This document shows positions 48,534-59,223 of a stretch of 64,000 nucleotides of DNA, piece after piece. The translations under genes were made by a program, and so were the position numbers. Numbering within the stretch: position 1 is the stretch's first letter; each line of letters opens with the position of its first letter. The notes under the pieces are model-generated. The model saw only the letters and a list, made by a program, of their open reading frames with translations. It searched no databases and was not told where the DNA came from. Source of the stretch: Variovorax paradoxus (GTDB lineage Bacteria > Pseudomonadota > Gammaproteobacteria > Burkholderiales > Burkholderiaceae_C); the NCBI RefSeq assembly GCF_022009635.1, contig NZ_CP091716.1, forward strand, positions 5,663,501 to 5,727,500. Direction: 5' to 3'.

Positions 48534-50636
48534 TTACGGGGCCGGGTTCAGTTCGAGCTTGTAGACCGAACGGCCCTTGCCGCTGCCGTCATCGGCGGTC
48601 AGCAACGAGATGTTGGTCAGGCCCGCGTCCTGTGCCGCGCTCAACTGCCCCTGGCCCGACGTGAACACCACGTTGCCCTTCGTCGTCACCTGCGTGAAGC
48701 GCCAGCTGCGTGCCGCGCCGTTGGCCGTGCGCGTGATGGTCTTCTTGGCCTTGATGTAGTCGATCAGCACGTCGCGGTTCGCGTCAGGCGACGGGTAGAT
48801 CGTCGCGCGGCCGTCCAGCGCCGGGATGAAGCTCGCGCCGCTGGTCGCACGGTAGTTGTTCGTTGCGATGACGAATTCCTTCGCCGGGTCGATGGGCGCA
48901 CTCAGGTACGTCAGGTTCTTGATGCGGCTGCCCTCGGCCTGGGTCACGTCGATCTCGTACTGCACGTCGGGCGTGGTGAACATGTCGAAGTTGTAGCCCG
49001 GGAAGGTGCTGATCAGCTGCTGGTCCGTCGTCAGGTCAGGGTTGATCTTGTTGAAGCGCTTGGCTGCGGCTTCGAGCCAGGCCTTGATTTCAGCGCCGGT
49101 GACCTTCACCGCGTACACAGTGTTCGGGTACAGGTACAGGTCGGCCGCGTTGTTGATCGCCACGTTGCCGGCCGCCACGTCCGTGTAGTCGCGGCCGCCT
49201 TCATAGCCCGACTTGAAGGGCGCGCTCACCGACAGCACCGGCAGGCTCGCGTACTGCGGCAGATTGGCCGCGATGTAGTTCTTCACGTAGTCGGCCTGCG
49301 CCTGGTTCACGATCTGGATCGCACCCGGATCGCCCACGTCCGCGAAGTAGGTGCTCATGCGGAAGTCGGTGGTGCCGATGGGCGTCTTCACGTAGGTGAT
49401 GGTGGCCTGGTGCTGCGTTTCGACCAGCGGCGCGACGCTGGAGTCGGCATCGACGTAGACGACCTTGCCGGCGCTGTCCTTGCTCTGCGTTGAGCGTGCC
49501 TCGACGAAAGTCTTGGTCTTGTCCACGCCCCATGCCTTGCCGTCGTACACGAGATCGAGCCTGATCAGGCCCAGCGCCTTGCCCCACGAGCTGGCCATCA
49601 CGGCCGGCACACCGTTGACGGTACCCGCCTTGTTGTCCACGCCGGCCTGCGTGTAGCTCGGCTTCGTGCCCGGATCTGGGAACGTGCCGTGCTGGTGACC
49701 CATCATCAGCGCGTCGATGCCGGGCACTTTCGAAAGGTAGAGGCCGGGGCTTTCCATCGTCGGCGAGTACGGCGACGCATCGAGGCCGCCGTGCTGCAGC
49801 GCGACCACGATGTCGGCGCCCTTGGCGCGCAGCTCGGGAATGTATTTGGTGGCGGCTTCGACGGCGCCTTCGGTGCGAACCTTGCCTTCTAGGAAACGCT
49901 TGTCCCAGTTCAGGATGCCAGGCGTGGTGAAGCCGATCACGCCGACCTTCACCGGCACCGTCACGGTCTTGCCGTCGGGCGTCGTGGCGGTGAACTGCTT
50001 GGTCACGATGGTGTACGGCGCGAGCAGCGGCTTGCCGCTCTTCACGCTCTGCACGTTGGCCAGCACCATCGGGAAGGTGGGACCGGCGCACTTCTTGGTG
50101 CCGTCGACGCCATCGACGTCGAGGCCGCCGCCGAGCACCTGGTTGAGGAAATCGAGGCCGTAGTTGAACTCGTGGTTGCCCAGCGTGCCGGCGTCGTAGC
50201 CGGTGGCGTTCATGACCTTGTAGACCGACAGCGGCTGCGTGCACGGAACACGGCTCACCAGTGCTTCATAGTCGGCCAGCGCAGTGCCCTGAATGGTGTC
50301 GCCGTTGTCGAACAGCATCGTGTTCTGGAATTCCTTGCGCGCCGCGTTGATCAGCGTGGCGGTGCGCTCGTAGCCGTACGACTTGTCTTCGGCGAGCTTG
50401 AAGTAGTCGAAGCTGCGCACGTTGGCGTGCAGGTCGGTGGTCTCCAGCAAGGCAACCGTGGCGCGCGTGCCCTTGGCCACGGCAACCGGCGCGGGGTCGG
50501 GCGTGGGCGTGAACGGGGGGATCACGGTGCCACCACCGCTGCCGCCGCCGCAGGCGGTCAGCACGGCGGCAATCACGGCGGCACAGGTGGACATGGGGGC
50601 AAGGCGCGAAAGCGACATGGCCGCTGCGTTTTTCAT
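48534..50636 (-). CDS. Periplasmic 5'-nucleotidase / cyclic phosphodiesterase lipoprotein
   Basis: Metallophosphoesterase of 700 residues. A lipoprotein signal peptide ends at a LTACG lipobox (Cys29). The metallophosphatase core has ETTDLHANV, FDNGDTIQGT, GNHEFNYG and GHQHGTF, all intact. A C-terminal 5'-nucleotidase domain (about 430-640) contains VTGAEIKAWLE and YNFDMFTTPDVQYEIDV in part. It is related to CpdB and UshA and would salvage nucleotides outside the inner membrane; the substrate is not fixed by sequence. Convergent with the smr gene. Confidence 0.93.
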   Translation of the reverse strand: MKNAAAMSLSRLAPMSTCAAVIAAVLTACGGGSGGGTVIPPFTPTPDPAPVAVAKGTRATVALLETTDLHANVRSFDYFKLAEDKSYGYERTATLINAARKEFQNTMLFDNGDTIQGTALADYEALVSRVPCTQPLSVYKVMNATGYDAGTLGNHEFNYGLDFLNQVLGGGLDVDGVDGTKKCAGPTFPMVLANVQSVKSGKPLLAPYTIVTKQFTATTPDGKTVTVPVKVGVIGFTTPGILNWDKRFLEGKVRTEGAVEAATKYIPELRAKGADIVVALQHGGLDASPYSPTMESPGLYLSKVPGIDALMMGHQHGTFPDPGTKPSYTQAGVDNKAGTVNGVPAVMASSWGKALGLIRLDLVYDGKAWGVDKTKTFVEARSTQSKDSAGKVVYVDADSSVAPLVETQHQATITYVKTPIGTTDFRMSTYFADVGDPGAIQIVNQAQADYVKNYIAANLPQYASLPVLSVSAPFKSGYEGGRDYTDVAAGNVAINNAADLYLYPNTVYAVKVTGAEIKAWLEAAAKRFNKINPDLTTDQQLISTFPGYNFDMFTTPDVQYEIDVTQAEGSRIKNLTYLSAPIDPAKEFVIATNNYRATSGASFIPALDGRATIYPSPDANRDVLIDYIKAKKTITRTANGAARSWRFTQVTTKGNVVFTSGQGQLSAAQDAGLTNISLLTADDGSGKGRSVYKLELNPAP

Positions 50637-50724
50637 CGAGAGGTCTCTCTTCAGGATTGGAAGAGGACGCAGTCTCTGAAAGCGGAATGACAGGCCGGTG
50701 AATCCAACCTGACTTGCGGCGCAA

Positions 50725-51954
50725 TTACGACAGGTGGTTTTTCAGGGGTATTGACGCATCGGCAATCGCCGCCGGCTCGGGGCTGCGGCCCGCCTCAAGA
50801 AGCTTGCGGCTCATCATGTGATCGACCGGCGCATTCACCGACTCGACGCAAGTCAGGTGTCCGTCGACATAGTGGAAAAGCGAGAACGCGTTGGGGTTCG
50901 CGCCCGGCCCGGGGCGGCGCACGCTGGTCAGGCCCGGCGTGCCTTCGGCCGGCATCAGGCCGACCATCTGCAGCCGCATGCTGCCCTGGTCGGACCAGAA
51001 CCACGCCACCGCGTCGTGGTCGCGCGCGGCGCCGGTCAGCGTGGCGACGGCCGTGCGCGCCTGGTCGTTCGCGTTCTGCACCGACTCGAGCCGCAGCGCG
51101 CGGCCCGCGCGGCGATCGGGGAAGCGCGTGCAATCGCCCACCGCGAGCACGTCGGCCGCGCTGGTCTGCATCTGCGCGTCGACCACGATGCCGTCGGCGC
51201 ACTCGATGCCGGCCGCCTGCGCGAGCGCGGTCTCGGGCACGGCACCGATGCCCAGCAGCAGCAGGTCGATCGGCTGCTTCACGCCGTTGACCTGCACCGA
51301 CACCAGCCGGTCGCCTTCGACCTCGAACGCGCCGGTCTGCGCGCCGAGCGCGATGTCGATGCCGGCCGCGCGATGCGTGGCCAGCACATGCGCCGACAGC
51401 TCGGGCGACACGGCGCGGCCCAGCAGGCGCGGCGCGCTTTCGATCACCTGCACCGACTTGCCCAGCGCCTTGGCCGTGGCAGCCACTTCGAGCCCGATGA
51501 AGCCGCCGCCCAGCACCGTGACCTTCTCGGCCGATGCGAGCCGGGTGCGCAGGCGATGCGCCTCGTCGGCGGCGCGCAGGCTGGCGACGTTCTCCAGGCC
51601 CGGCTTCAGGTCGGGCATCTGGCGCGCGCGCGTGCCGGTGGCCAGCACCAGCCGCTCCCAAGGCAGCACGGCGCCCGAACGCAGCGTGACGGTGTGCGCC
51701 TCGCGGTCGATGGCCACGGCCGCGTCGCCCAGGTGCAGCGTGATGCCCGCCTCGCGGTACCAGTCGGCCGCCTTGTGCGGCTGCGTGGTCTCCTCGGCGC
51801 TCTTGAGGAAGGCCTTGGACAGCGGCGGACGGTGATAGGGCTCGCAGGCCTCTTCGCAGACCAGGTGCACGCGAGCGCCCTGCCCGGCTTCAGCAAGGCC
51901 GGCACAGAGCTGGGCCGCGGCGTGGCCGCCGCCGATGATGACGATGGAGTTCAT
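50725..51954 (-). CDS. FAD-dependent pyridine nucleotide oxidoreductase (ferredoxin-reductase-like)
   Basis: A 409-residue flavoprotein from the ATG at 51954. The first FAD Rossmann motif is at residues 4-14 (IVIIGGGHAAAQL) and the NAD(P)H motif near 148 (VTVLGGGFIGLEVAA); GDCTRFPDRR is the second FAD site. The C-terminal domain (about 320-400) has QGSMRLQMVGLM. It matches BenC-unrelated, rubredoxin/ferredoxin reductases of aromatic oxygenases such as HcaD. No oxygenase or ferredoxin gene is adjacent, so its partner is unknown. It is downstream of the haemoglobin gene and could reduce it, though that is inference. Confidence 0.9.
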   Translation of the reverse strand: MNSIVIIGGGHAAAQLCAGLAEAGQGARVHLVCEEACEPYHRPPLSKAFLKSAEETTQPHKAADWYREAGITLHLGDAAVAIDREAHTVTLRSGAVLPWERLVLATGTRARQMPDLKPGLENVASLRAADEAHRLRTRLASAEKVTVLGGGFIGLEVAATAKALGKSVQVIESAPRLLGRAVSPELSAHVLATHRAAGIDIALGAQTGAFEVEGDRLVSVQVNGVKQPIDLLLLGIGAVPETALAQAAGIECADGIVVDAQMQTSAADVLAVGDCTRFPDRRAGRALRLESVQNANDQARTAVATLTGAARDHDAVAWFWSDQGSMRLQMVGLMPAEGTPGLTSVRRPGPGANPNAFSLFHYVDGHLTCVESVNAPVDHMMSRKLLEAGRSPEPAAIADASIPLKNHLS

Positions 51955-52004
51955 TGGGAAGCGTCTTTCGGAGTCGTTATGTATTCGGTCGCGCGATGGC
52001 CGCG

Positions 52005-52424
52005 TCATTCGCCGCGGTTGCGCATCCAGTCGGCGGTCTTGAAGAAGGAGTCGCGAAGGCGGGCGCGCAGGTCTTCGGGCACGCCTGTCTCTCCCATCGC
52101 CTGGTCCATGCAGGCCAGCCACTGGTCGCGTTCCTTGATGCCGATGGTGTGGCCGCCGATGCTCTGCGGCATGTGCCGCGCGCGCAGCATCGGGTGGCCG
52201 AAGCGGTCGGTGTAGTGCTGCGGGCCGCCGAGCCATCCGCACAGGAACCAGAACAGGCGCTGGCGTGCGTTGTCGAGGCTGGTGCCGTGCACCGCGCGCA
52301 GTTGCGCATAGGCCGGCTCGAGGTCCATCAGGTCGTAGAAGCGCTCGACCAGCGCTTCCACCTTCGGCTCGCCGCCGATCCAATCGAACGGCGTGCCGGC
52401 GGGCGGCTTTTCTTGAATCTGCAT
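52005..52424 (-). CDS. Group II truncated haemoglobin
   Basis: A 139-residue globin of the trHbO class. Tyr30 fits B10 (VERFYDLM), and the proximal histidine is His84 in LRARHMPQSIG. FWFLCGWLGGPQHYTDRFGHP is a distinct group II segment. Group II globins bind oxygen and NO and often act in NO or peroxide detoxification. It precedes an oxidoreductase gene (50 nt gap) and follows fabV by 27 nt on one strand. Confidence 0.95.
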   Translation of the reverse strand: MQIQEKPPAGTPFDWIGGEPKVEALVERFYDLMDLEPAYAQLRAVHGTSLDNARQRLFWFLCGWLGGPQHYTDRFGHPMLRARHMPQSIGGHTIGIKERDQWLACMDQAMGETGVPEDLRARLRDSFFKTADWMRNRGE

Positions 52425-52451
52425 GGGCGCAAGTATCCGTGCCGCAGGTGC

Positions 52452-53648
52452 TCAGGCCTGCACGAGGTTCGAGATGCCCACGTCGGGGTTCACGTCGGCC
52501 TCGTAGTCCACGCCTTCCACCCCGAAGCCGAAGAGCCGCAGGAACTCGGTCTTGTTGCCCGCGAAGTCGCTGATGGCGTTCAGGTTCTCGTTGGTCACCT
52601 GCGGCCAGAGTTCGAGCACGCGCGACTGAACCTGCGGCGCCAGTTCCTTGTAGTCGGCGCGCAGGCGGCCTTCGTCGTCGATGTGCGGCGCGCTGCCGTA
52701 GAGGCTGTCGGCATAGAGGCCGTGCACCTGCTCGATGCAGCCTTCGTGCGTGCCCTGCTCCTTCATCACCTTGAACAGCAGCGACAGGTACAGCGGCATC
52801 ATCGGAATCGCCGAGCTGGCCTGCGTGACGACCGCCTTGAGCACCGACACGCGCGCGTCGCCGCCCTTCGCGGCCAGCGTTTCGCGAATGCCCAGCACCT
52901 TCTGGTCGAGGTCTTTCTTGGCGGCGCCGATGGAGCCGTTCCAGTAGATGTCGTGCGTGATCTGCTCGCCCAGGTAGGTGAAGGCGGTGGTCTTGGCGCC
53001 GTCGGCCAGCACGCCGGCCTGCTGCAGCGCGTCGATCCACATCTGCCAGTCTTCGCCGCCCATGACGGCCACGGTGTTGTCGATCTCTTCCTGCGTCGCG
53101 GGTTCGAGCACCGATTCCTTCACGGTACCGCTGTCGGTGTCGAGGCCGCGCAGGCTCACCGACTTGCCGATGGGCTTGAGCACCGAGTTGAAGACCTGCC
53201 CGGTCTTCGGATGCGTGCGGCGCGGCGCGGCCAGACTGTAGACCACGAGGTCGACCTGCCCGAGGTCGGCGCGAATCGCGTCGATGGTCAGTTGCTTCAC
53301 CTCGTCGGAGAAGCCGTCGCCGTTGATGCTCTTGGCATAGCGGCCCTCGGCCTCGGCTGCGCGATGGAAGGCGGCGGTGTTGTACCAGCCGGGCGAACCG
53401 GGGCGGTTCTCGCTGCCCGCGCGCTCGAAGAACACGCCGAGCGTGTCGGCGCCGCAGCCGAAGGTGGCGGTGATGCGCGCGGCCAGGCCATAGCCGGTGG
53501 ACGCGCCGACGACCAGCACCTTCTTCGGGCCGCCCGCGATGGGAGCCTGGGCCTTGACGTAGTCGATCTGTTGCTGGACGTTGGCTTCGCAACCCGTCGG
53601 ATGGGTCGTCACGCAGATGAAGCCGCGCACACGCGGTTTGATGATCAT
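52452..53648 (-). CDS. fabV: Enoyl-ACP reductase FabV
   Basis: NADH-dependent enoyl reductase of fatty-acid elongation, the single-chain Y-X8-K type. The product is 398 residues from the ATG at 53648. Tyr235 and Lys244 fit the signature ([12 protein letters not shown]), and [15 protein letters not shown] is the cofactor loop (about 44-58). FabV resists triclosan in several species; that is family knowledge. No fabI-like gene is present in the window. Upstream lies a 14-bp perfect palindrome. Confidence 0.96.
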   Translation of the reverse strand: MIIKPRVRGFICVTTHPTGCEANVQQQIDYVKAQAPIAGGPKKVLVVGASTGYGLAARITATFGCGADTLGVFFERAGSENRPGSPGWYNTAAFHRAAEAEGRYAKSINGDGFSDEVKQLTIDAIRADLGQVDLVVYSLAAPRRTHPKTGQVFNSVLKPIGKSVSLRGLDTDSGTVKESVLEPATQEEIDNTVAVMGGEDWQMWIDALQQAGVLADGAKTTAFTYLGEQITHDIYWNGSIGAAKKDLDQKVLGIRETLAAKGGDARVSVLKAVVTQASSAIPMMPLYLSLLFKVMKEQGTHEGCIEQVHGLYADSLYGSAPHIDDEGRLRADYKELAPQVQSRVLELWPQVTNENLNAISDFAGNKTEFLRLFGFGVEGVDYEADVNPDVGISNLVQA

Positions 53649-53720
53649 GGAGAACTCGCTGGAAGGGATATCTGGAAAGAGCGGCCGGGGCATGCATCGG
53701 GGAGAGTGCACTTTGGTTCG

Positions 53721-53734
53721 CGACCGGCCGGTCG
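53721..53734. promoter_or_regulatory. Perfect 14-bp palindrome upstream of fabV
   Basis: CGACCGGCCGGTCG, self-complementary over all 14 bases, about 73 nt before the fabV start and 185 nt before the divergent ABC transporter operon. A candidate operator for an unidentified regulator. The remainder of 53649-53918 includes an AT-rich run (near 53840-53885) that may hold the transporter's promoter. Confidence 0.45.
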
Positions 53735-53918
53735 GCGAAGCGAATTTAACCCAGCCCGAAAACCGGCCCTTCAGCAGCCCCACAGGCAAGCAGGCAGCCA
53801 GGGCGGCAACGGCGCGCCACTCATAGCCCCGCGCACATGTCGATATATGAATTGACCATTTAATGATCCGAAGTTTTATTGATATGGTTTCGCCCTGCTT
53901 TCCCCTTAGGAGAAGAAC

Positions 53919-54746
53919 ATGCGCTTGAACCTGATCGCCGCGGCAGCCGCCGCATCCGCCCTGCTGCTCGGCACCGTCGCACACGCCGACCAGCTGGCCG
54001 ACATCAAGAAGAAGGGCGAACTGGTCGTCGGCGTGCTCGGCACAGACGAGCCCGCGACCTTCATCGATCCGAAGACGCGCCAGATCGTCGGCTACGAAGT
54101 CGACCTGGTGAACGCCATCGCAAAGAAGATCGGCGTGAAGCCGGTGCTCAAGCAGATCGCGGTGGCCGCGCGCATTCCGGAACTGCAGCAGGGCCACGTG
54201 GACCTGGTGGCCGCCGGCCTCACGCACAACAAGGAGCGCGAGGCGCAGATCGACTTCTCGCTCACCACCTTCGTCACCGGCCAGAAGGCCATCGTGAAGA
54301 AGGACAGCGGCATCACCGAAGTGCCCCAGCTCGCGGGCAAGAAGGTGCTGACCATCCGCGGGGGCACCCAGGAGCCGAACATCCGCAAGGCCGTGCCCAA
54401 TGTCGACGTCGTGACCTTCGACACCAGCCAGCAGGCCTTCCAGGCGCTGCAGCAGGGCAAGGGCGTGGGCTACGTGGACGACGAGGCGGCGCTGCTGCGC
54501 AGCTACGCCAAGCTGGGTCCGCAGAAGGCGCAGTACGTGGTGCTCAAGCAGAACCTGAGCACCGAGGCACTGGCCATCGGCATCAAGAAGGGCGAGACCG
54601 CGCTCAAGGCCGTGGTGGACGACACGCTGCGCGAACTCGAGAAATCGGGCGAGGCCGAAAAGATCTTCATCAAGTGGTATGGCCCGAACACGGCCTCGGG
54701 CTTCCAGACGCGCGACTTCAAGCTGGACAGCGACAAGATCGACTGA
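53919..54746 (+). CDS. Polar amino-acid ABC transporter substrate-binding protein
   Basis: Periplasmic solute-binding protein of 275 residues, cluster 3 type. A signal peptide ends about residue 23 (LLLGTVAHA), followed by [19 protein letters not shown]_bac_3 motifs include [17 protein letters not shown] and [18 protein letters not shown] strong ribosome site (AGGAGAAGAAC) precedes the ATG. It leads an operon with two permeases and an ATPase. The particular amino acid is not readable. Confidence 0.94.
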   Translation: MRLNLIAAAAAASALLLGTVAHADQLADIKKKGELVVGVLGTDEPATFIDPKTRQIVGYEVDLVNAIAKKIGVKPVLKQIAVAARIPELQQGHVDLVAAGLTHNKEREAQIDFSLTTFVTGQKAIVKKDSGITEVPQLAGKKVLTIRGGTQEPNIRKAVPNVDVVTFDTSQQAFQALQQGKGVGYVDDEAALLRSYAKLGPQKAQYVVLKQNLSTEALAIGIKKGETALKAVVDDTLRELEKSGEAEKIFIKWYGPNTASGFQTRDFKLDSDKID

Positions 54747-54752
54747 GCCCGC

Positions 54753-54874
54753 GTTTCTCCTTCCCTCGCCGGGGAAGGCCGGGATGGGGGCTTGCGGCCT
54801 GTGCATGAGCGCCGCGCCTTGACAGGCGCCGTCGTGCCCCCACCCCAACCCTCCCCCAGCGGGGGAGGGAGCAA
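54753..54874. repeat. Imperfect inverted repeat in transporter operon gap
   Basis: Left half TTTCTCCTTCCCTCGCCGGG... and right half the rough complement (CCCAACCCTCCCCCAGCGGGGGAGGGAG) flank a 45-nt centre. It resembles G/C-rich dispersed intergenic repeats of this group of bacteria. It sits between the binding-protein gene and the first permease gene and may lower downstream expression. Confidence 0.55.
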
Positions 54875-54907
54875 ATACCCCTCGCGACGGTGATACTGTC
54901 GCCCCCC

Positions 54908-55603
54908 ATGCCCCTGTTCGACTATTCCTTGCTGCTCACCGGCAAGTACCACGACATGCTGGTCGCGGGCCTGCTGCTGTCGCTGCAGCTGCTCGCGGCC
55001 GCGCTGGTGCTGGCGCTGCCCATCGCGCTGGTGGTGGCGCTGCTGCGCCTGTCGCCCTTCGCGCCGCTGCGCTGGCTCGGCTTTGCGTACGTGGAGTCGA
55101 TACGCAACATCCCGCTGCTCGCGCACATGCTGTTCTGGTACTTCGGCGCGCCCGAGCTGCTGCCCGAAGGCATCAAGCAATGGCTCTACGCGGGACACAT
55201 CGAGGCCTTCAGCGCCGTCATCGCGCTGGCGCTGTACACGGCTGCCTTCATGGCCGAGGACATCCGCAGCGGCATTCGCGCCATTCCCACCGTGCAGTTC
55301 GAGGCCGGGCGCGCGATGGGCTTCAGCTACCTCGCCACCATGCGCCGCGTAGTGCTGCCGCAGGCGCTGCGCGTGACCGTTCCGCCGCTCATCTCGCAGA
55401 CGCTGAGCCTGTGGAAGAACACCTCCATCGCCACCGTGATCGGCGTGGCCGAGCTGATGTACCAGGCCGGCCAGGTCGAGAGCGCGACCTTCCGCAGCTT
55501 CGAGTCTTTCGCCTTCGCGAGCGCTGCGTACCTCACCGTGTCACTGGCCATCACGGGGCTGGCGACCTGGTACCACCACCGCTATCCGGTGCGGACGATA
55601 TGA
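54908..55603 (+). CDS. Amino-acid ABC transporter permease, first subunit
   Basis: Inner-membrane permease, 231 residues from the ATG at 54908 ([18 protein letters not shown]). About five membrane helices; the HisM-type EAA loop is [24 protein letters not shown] (in part, about 128-151). [17 protein letters not shown] marks the family. No clear ribosome site, so translation may depend on coupling. The stop is followed by repeat copy B. Confidence 0.93.
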   Translation: MPLFDYSLLLTGKYHDMLVAGLLLSLQLLAAALVLALPIALVVALLRLSPFAPLRWLGFAYVESIRNIPLLAHMLFWYFGAPELLPEGIKQWLYAGHIEAFSAVIALALYTAAFMAEDIRSGIRAIPTVQFEAGRAMGFSYLATMRRVVLPQALRVTVPPLISQTLSLWKNTSIATVIGVAELMYQAGQVESATFRSFESFAFASAAYLTVSLAITGLATWYHHRYPVRTI

Positions 55604-55609
55604 AGCACT

Positions 55610-55694
55610 CCCCCAGGCTGCGCGCACTTCGTGTCGCTTCTCCTCCCCCCTCGCCGGGGGCAACACCGGCGGCCCGGCAAAGCCGGTTCCGCGG
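55610..55694 (+). repeat. Dispersed 85-bp repeat, copy B
   Basis: Begins CCCCCAGGCTGCGCGCACTT right after the first permease stop and ends AAAGCCGGTTCCGCGG; 77 of 85 bases match copy A at 29362-29446. It fills over half of the gap between the two permease genes. Confidence 0.8.
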
Positions 55695-55760
55695 TGTTTT
55701 CGGCCTCGGCCGTGCCGGTTCCGTGCATCGCGAGCCATGTGAAGCGGGAGCTGAGCGCTG

Positions 55761-56467
55761 ATGCTGCAGATCATCAACGACTACTGGGTCTACTTCCTCA
55801 TCGGGCAGTACCCGAACGGGCCGCTCGGCGGGCTGATGCTCACGCTGTTGCTGGCCTCCTGCGGCCTGGTGCTGGCGTTGCCCCTGGGCATCGTGCTGGG
55901 CCTGGCGCGCGTGAGCCCGTGGCGCTGGCTGCGCTGGCCGGTGACGGGCTTCGTGTTCGTGGTGCGCGGGCTGCCGCTCCTGATGGTGATCTTCTGGGCC
56001 TACTTCTTCCTGCCCAGCGTCACCGGCGTGAAGACCGACCAGTTCACCACCATGCTGATCGCGCTGGTCGTGTTCGACGCCGCCTACCTCGCAGAGATCG
56101 TGCGCGCCGGCATCCAGGGCCTGCCGCGCGGGCAGATGGAAACCGCCCGCGCGCTCGGCCTGGGCTACGGCCGCGCGATGCGCCTCGTGGTGCTGCCGCA
56201 GGCGCTGCGCAGCATGCTGCCTTCGCTGGTGAACCAGTTCGTCTCGACCATCAAGGAAACATCGCTGGGCTACATCATCGGGCTGGCCGAGGTGTCGTTC
56301 ATCGCGACGCAGATCAACACGCAGGTGTTCACCAAGCCGGCGCAGATCTACCTGATATTGGGCGGGACGTATTTCATTCTCTGCTTCGGCCTCTCGCGCT
56401 TCGCCTACTGGCTGGAACGCAGGCTCGCGCGCCGCGGCATCTCCACCGCCACCGCCAAGGTGTCCGC

Positions 56468-56471
<4 letters not shown>
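55761..56471 (+). CDS. Amino-acid ABC transporter permease, second subunit
   Basis: Inner-membrane permease, 236 residues with five or so membrane helices. The ATG follows GGGAGCTGAGCGCTG. Conserved [16 protein letters not shown] and the ABC-contact loop [24 protein letters not shown] (in part, about 131-154). Pairs with the first permease. Its stop overlaps the ATPase gene (ATGA). Confidence 0.94.
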
Positions 56472-57207
<736 letters not shown>

Positions 57208-57211
<4 letters not shown>

Positions 57212-58209
57212 CCGACGCATCCCTTCCCCTCATCGACGTTTCGGCGCTCGTTGCCGGCACCGCCGGACGCGACGCTGTCGCCGAACAGATCGGCGCCGCC
57301 TGCCGCGCGCACGGCTTCTTCTACGTGACCGGCCACGGCGTCGACGCCGCGCTGGTGCGGCGGCTCGAAGCGCTGAGCCACCGCTTCTTCGAGCTGCCCG
57401 AGGAAACCAAGATGCAGTGGCGCATGGCCCTCGGCGGGCGCGCATGGCGCGGCTTCTTCCCGCTGGGCGGCGAGCTGACCTCGGGCCGGCCCGACTGGAA
57501 GGAAGGCCTCTACCTGGGCACCGAACTCCCCGCCACCCACCCGCTGGTGCGGGCGAAGACGCCGGTGCACGGCCCCAACCTGTTCCCCGACGTGCCGGGC
57601 TTTCGCGAGACCATCCTCGACTACATGGCGGCCGTCACCCGGCTCGGCCACCGGCTCATGGAAGGCATCGCGCTGAGCCTGGGCCTGCCGGCCGGCTACT
57701 TCGCCGAGCGCTACACGGGCGATCCGCTGATCCTGTTCCGCCTGTTCAACTACCCCTCGCAGCCGGTGCCCGAGGGGCTGGACGTGCAATGGGGCGTGGG
57801 CGAGCACACCGACTACGGGCTGCTCACGATCCTGCACCAGGACCACATCGGGGGCCTCGCGGTGCACACGCCCGGCGGCTGGATCGACGCGCCGCCGGTT
57901 CCGGGCTCGTTCGTCTGCAACATCGGCGACATGCTCGACCGCATGACCGGCGGCCTCTACAAGTCGACGCCGCACCGCGTGAAGCGCAACACCTCGGGGC
58001 ACGACCGGCTGTCGTTCCCGCTGTTCTTCGACCCGAACTTCGAGGCCCGCGTGCAGCGCATCGAGGGCCTGGCGGGCGCCGAGGCGCGCGACGACAGCGC
58101 CGAGCGCTGGGACCGCGCCAACGTGCACGCCTTCAGCGGCCGCTACGGCGACTACCTGCTCGCGAAGGTGTCGAAGGTGTTCCCTCAGCTGCGCGACGAA
58201 GTGCTCTGA
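57208..58209 (+). CDS. 2-oxoglutarate/Fe(II)-dependent oxygenase (IPNS-like)
   Basis: A 333-residue oxygenase with an N-terminal DIOX_N region (about 8-120) and a double-stranded beta-helix core. Iron ligands His200 and Asp202 (EHTDYG) and His256 (PHRVKRN) are in place, and RLS (267-269) fits the 2-oxoglutarate binding pair. Family members hydroxylate or desaturate small molecules; substrate unknown. Its start overlaps the transporter ATPase stop, so it probably modifies the imported compound. The 3' end overlaps the convergent LysR gene by 25 nt. Confidence 0.92.
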
Positions 58210-59108
58210 GCGGCCCGCATTTCCGGCGCCTCGTCGGGCGTCGGCAGCAGGGCCAGCAATGCCTTCACCAGCGGTGATTCGTCCGTCTTGCGCCAGACCA
58301 CCAGCGTGTCGACGGAAGTCTTCTCGCCCTTGAGCGGGCGGAACACCACGCCCTCGCGGTGCAGCGCCTTCACGCAGGCCGGCACCAGGGCCACGCCCAC
58401 GCCGCCCGACACCAGGCTGACGATGGTGTTCATCTGCCGCGCCGGAAACATGAGCGGGCTGAAGCCGCGCCGCATGCAGGTGGTGACGATGGCATCGAAC
58501 ATCTGCGGCCCGATGTGGCGCTCGAAGCCCAGGAAGCGCTCGCCGGCGAAGTTCTCCAGCGCCACGTTGCCGGGGCGCGCCAGCGGATGCGCTTCGGGCA
58601 GCGCGAGGATCAGCACGTCTTTCTGCACCAGCCGCGAGCCCAGCGTGGCGGGCATCTCCGCGGGCTGCAGCACCAGCCCCACGTCGAGGCGGCCGGATTC
58701 GACGTCCGCCACGATCTGCTCCGTGATGCCCTCGCGAAGCGCGACGCTGGCCTTGGGATGGTGCTCGGTGAAGCGCCGCAGGGTGGGCGGCAGGAAGGTG
58801 TAGGCCGGCAGGCTGATGAAGCCGACGGCAATCGAGCCCATGATGCCGGCGGCCGCGTCCTGGGCGCGCCGACGCAGGGTCTCCAGCCCGCCCAGCACCG
58901 CGCGCGCGTCGCGCAGCGCCTCTTCGCCGGCCTGGGTGATGGCGATGCGGCGCGAGGTGCGCTCGAACAGCACCACGCCCAGCTCGTCTTCCATTTCCTT
59001 GATCGCCAGGCTCACCGGCGGCTGCGACAGGTTCAGCCGCTCGGCGGCGCGGCCGAAGTGCAGTTCCTCGGCCACGGCCACCAGGCAGCGGAGATGACGC
59101 AGCTCCAT
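58185..59108 (-). CDS. LysR-family regulator of the PPC-thiolase operon
   Basis: A 307-residue regulator: HTH at about 3-60 (LRCLVAVAEELHFGRAAERLNLS and PPVSLAIKEMEDELGV) and a substrate-binding-like effector domain (about 92-300). It is divergent from the operon starting at 59224 and so its likely activator; it is convergent with the oxygenase gene. The 115-nt gap between it and the operon is AT-rich, as expected for LysR sites. Confidence 0.93.
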   Translation of the reverse strand: MELRHLRCLVAVAEELHFGRAAERLNLSQPPVSLAIKEMEDELGVVLFERTSRRIAITQAGEEALRDARAVLGGLETLRRRAQDAAAGIMGSIAVGFISLPAYTFLPPTLRRFTEHHPKASVALREGITEQIVADVESGRLDVGLVLQPAEMPATLGSRLVQKDVLILALPEAHPLARPGNVALENFAGERFLGFERHIGPQMFDAIVTTCMRRGFSPLMFPARQMNTIVSLVSGGVGVALVPACVKALHREGVVFRPLKGEKTSVDTLVVWRKTDESPLVKALLALLPTPDEAPEMRAAQSTSSRS

Positions 59109-59223
59109 CGATCTGAATCCTGTATTGATCTATATGAATTGTAGATTTGTTGCTATGGATTTCCACTCCTAGACTTTGTCCCACTGCGCCGGCGTTACCC
59201 CTGTCGGCGCGGAAGGAGACAAC
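59109..59223. promoter_or_regulatory. Divergent LysR / PPC operon control region
   Basis: The gap between oppositely directed genes is notably AT-rich near 59110-59160 (GTATTGATCTATATGAATTG). It has LysR-like ATT-N10-AAT symmetry at that point. Only weak support for the exact box. Confidence 0.4.

Noticed and set aside
50725..53697. 990-codon - strand frame spanning fabV, globin and oxidoreductase
   Set aside because: Coincidental open frame; three well-defined genes with own starts occupy it, and the oxidoreductase starts at 51954.
59176..59223. Upstream extension of the first PPC gene
   Set aside because: The GTG at 59224 has a clear GGAGA ribosome site and the extension adds no conserved residues.
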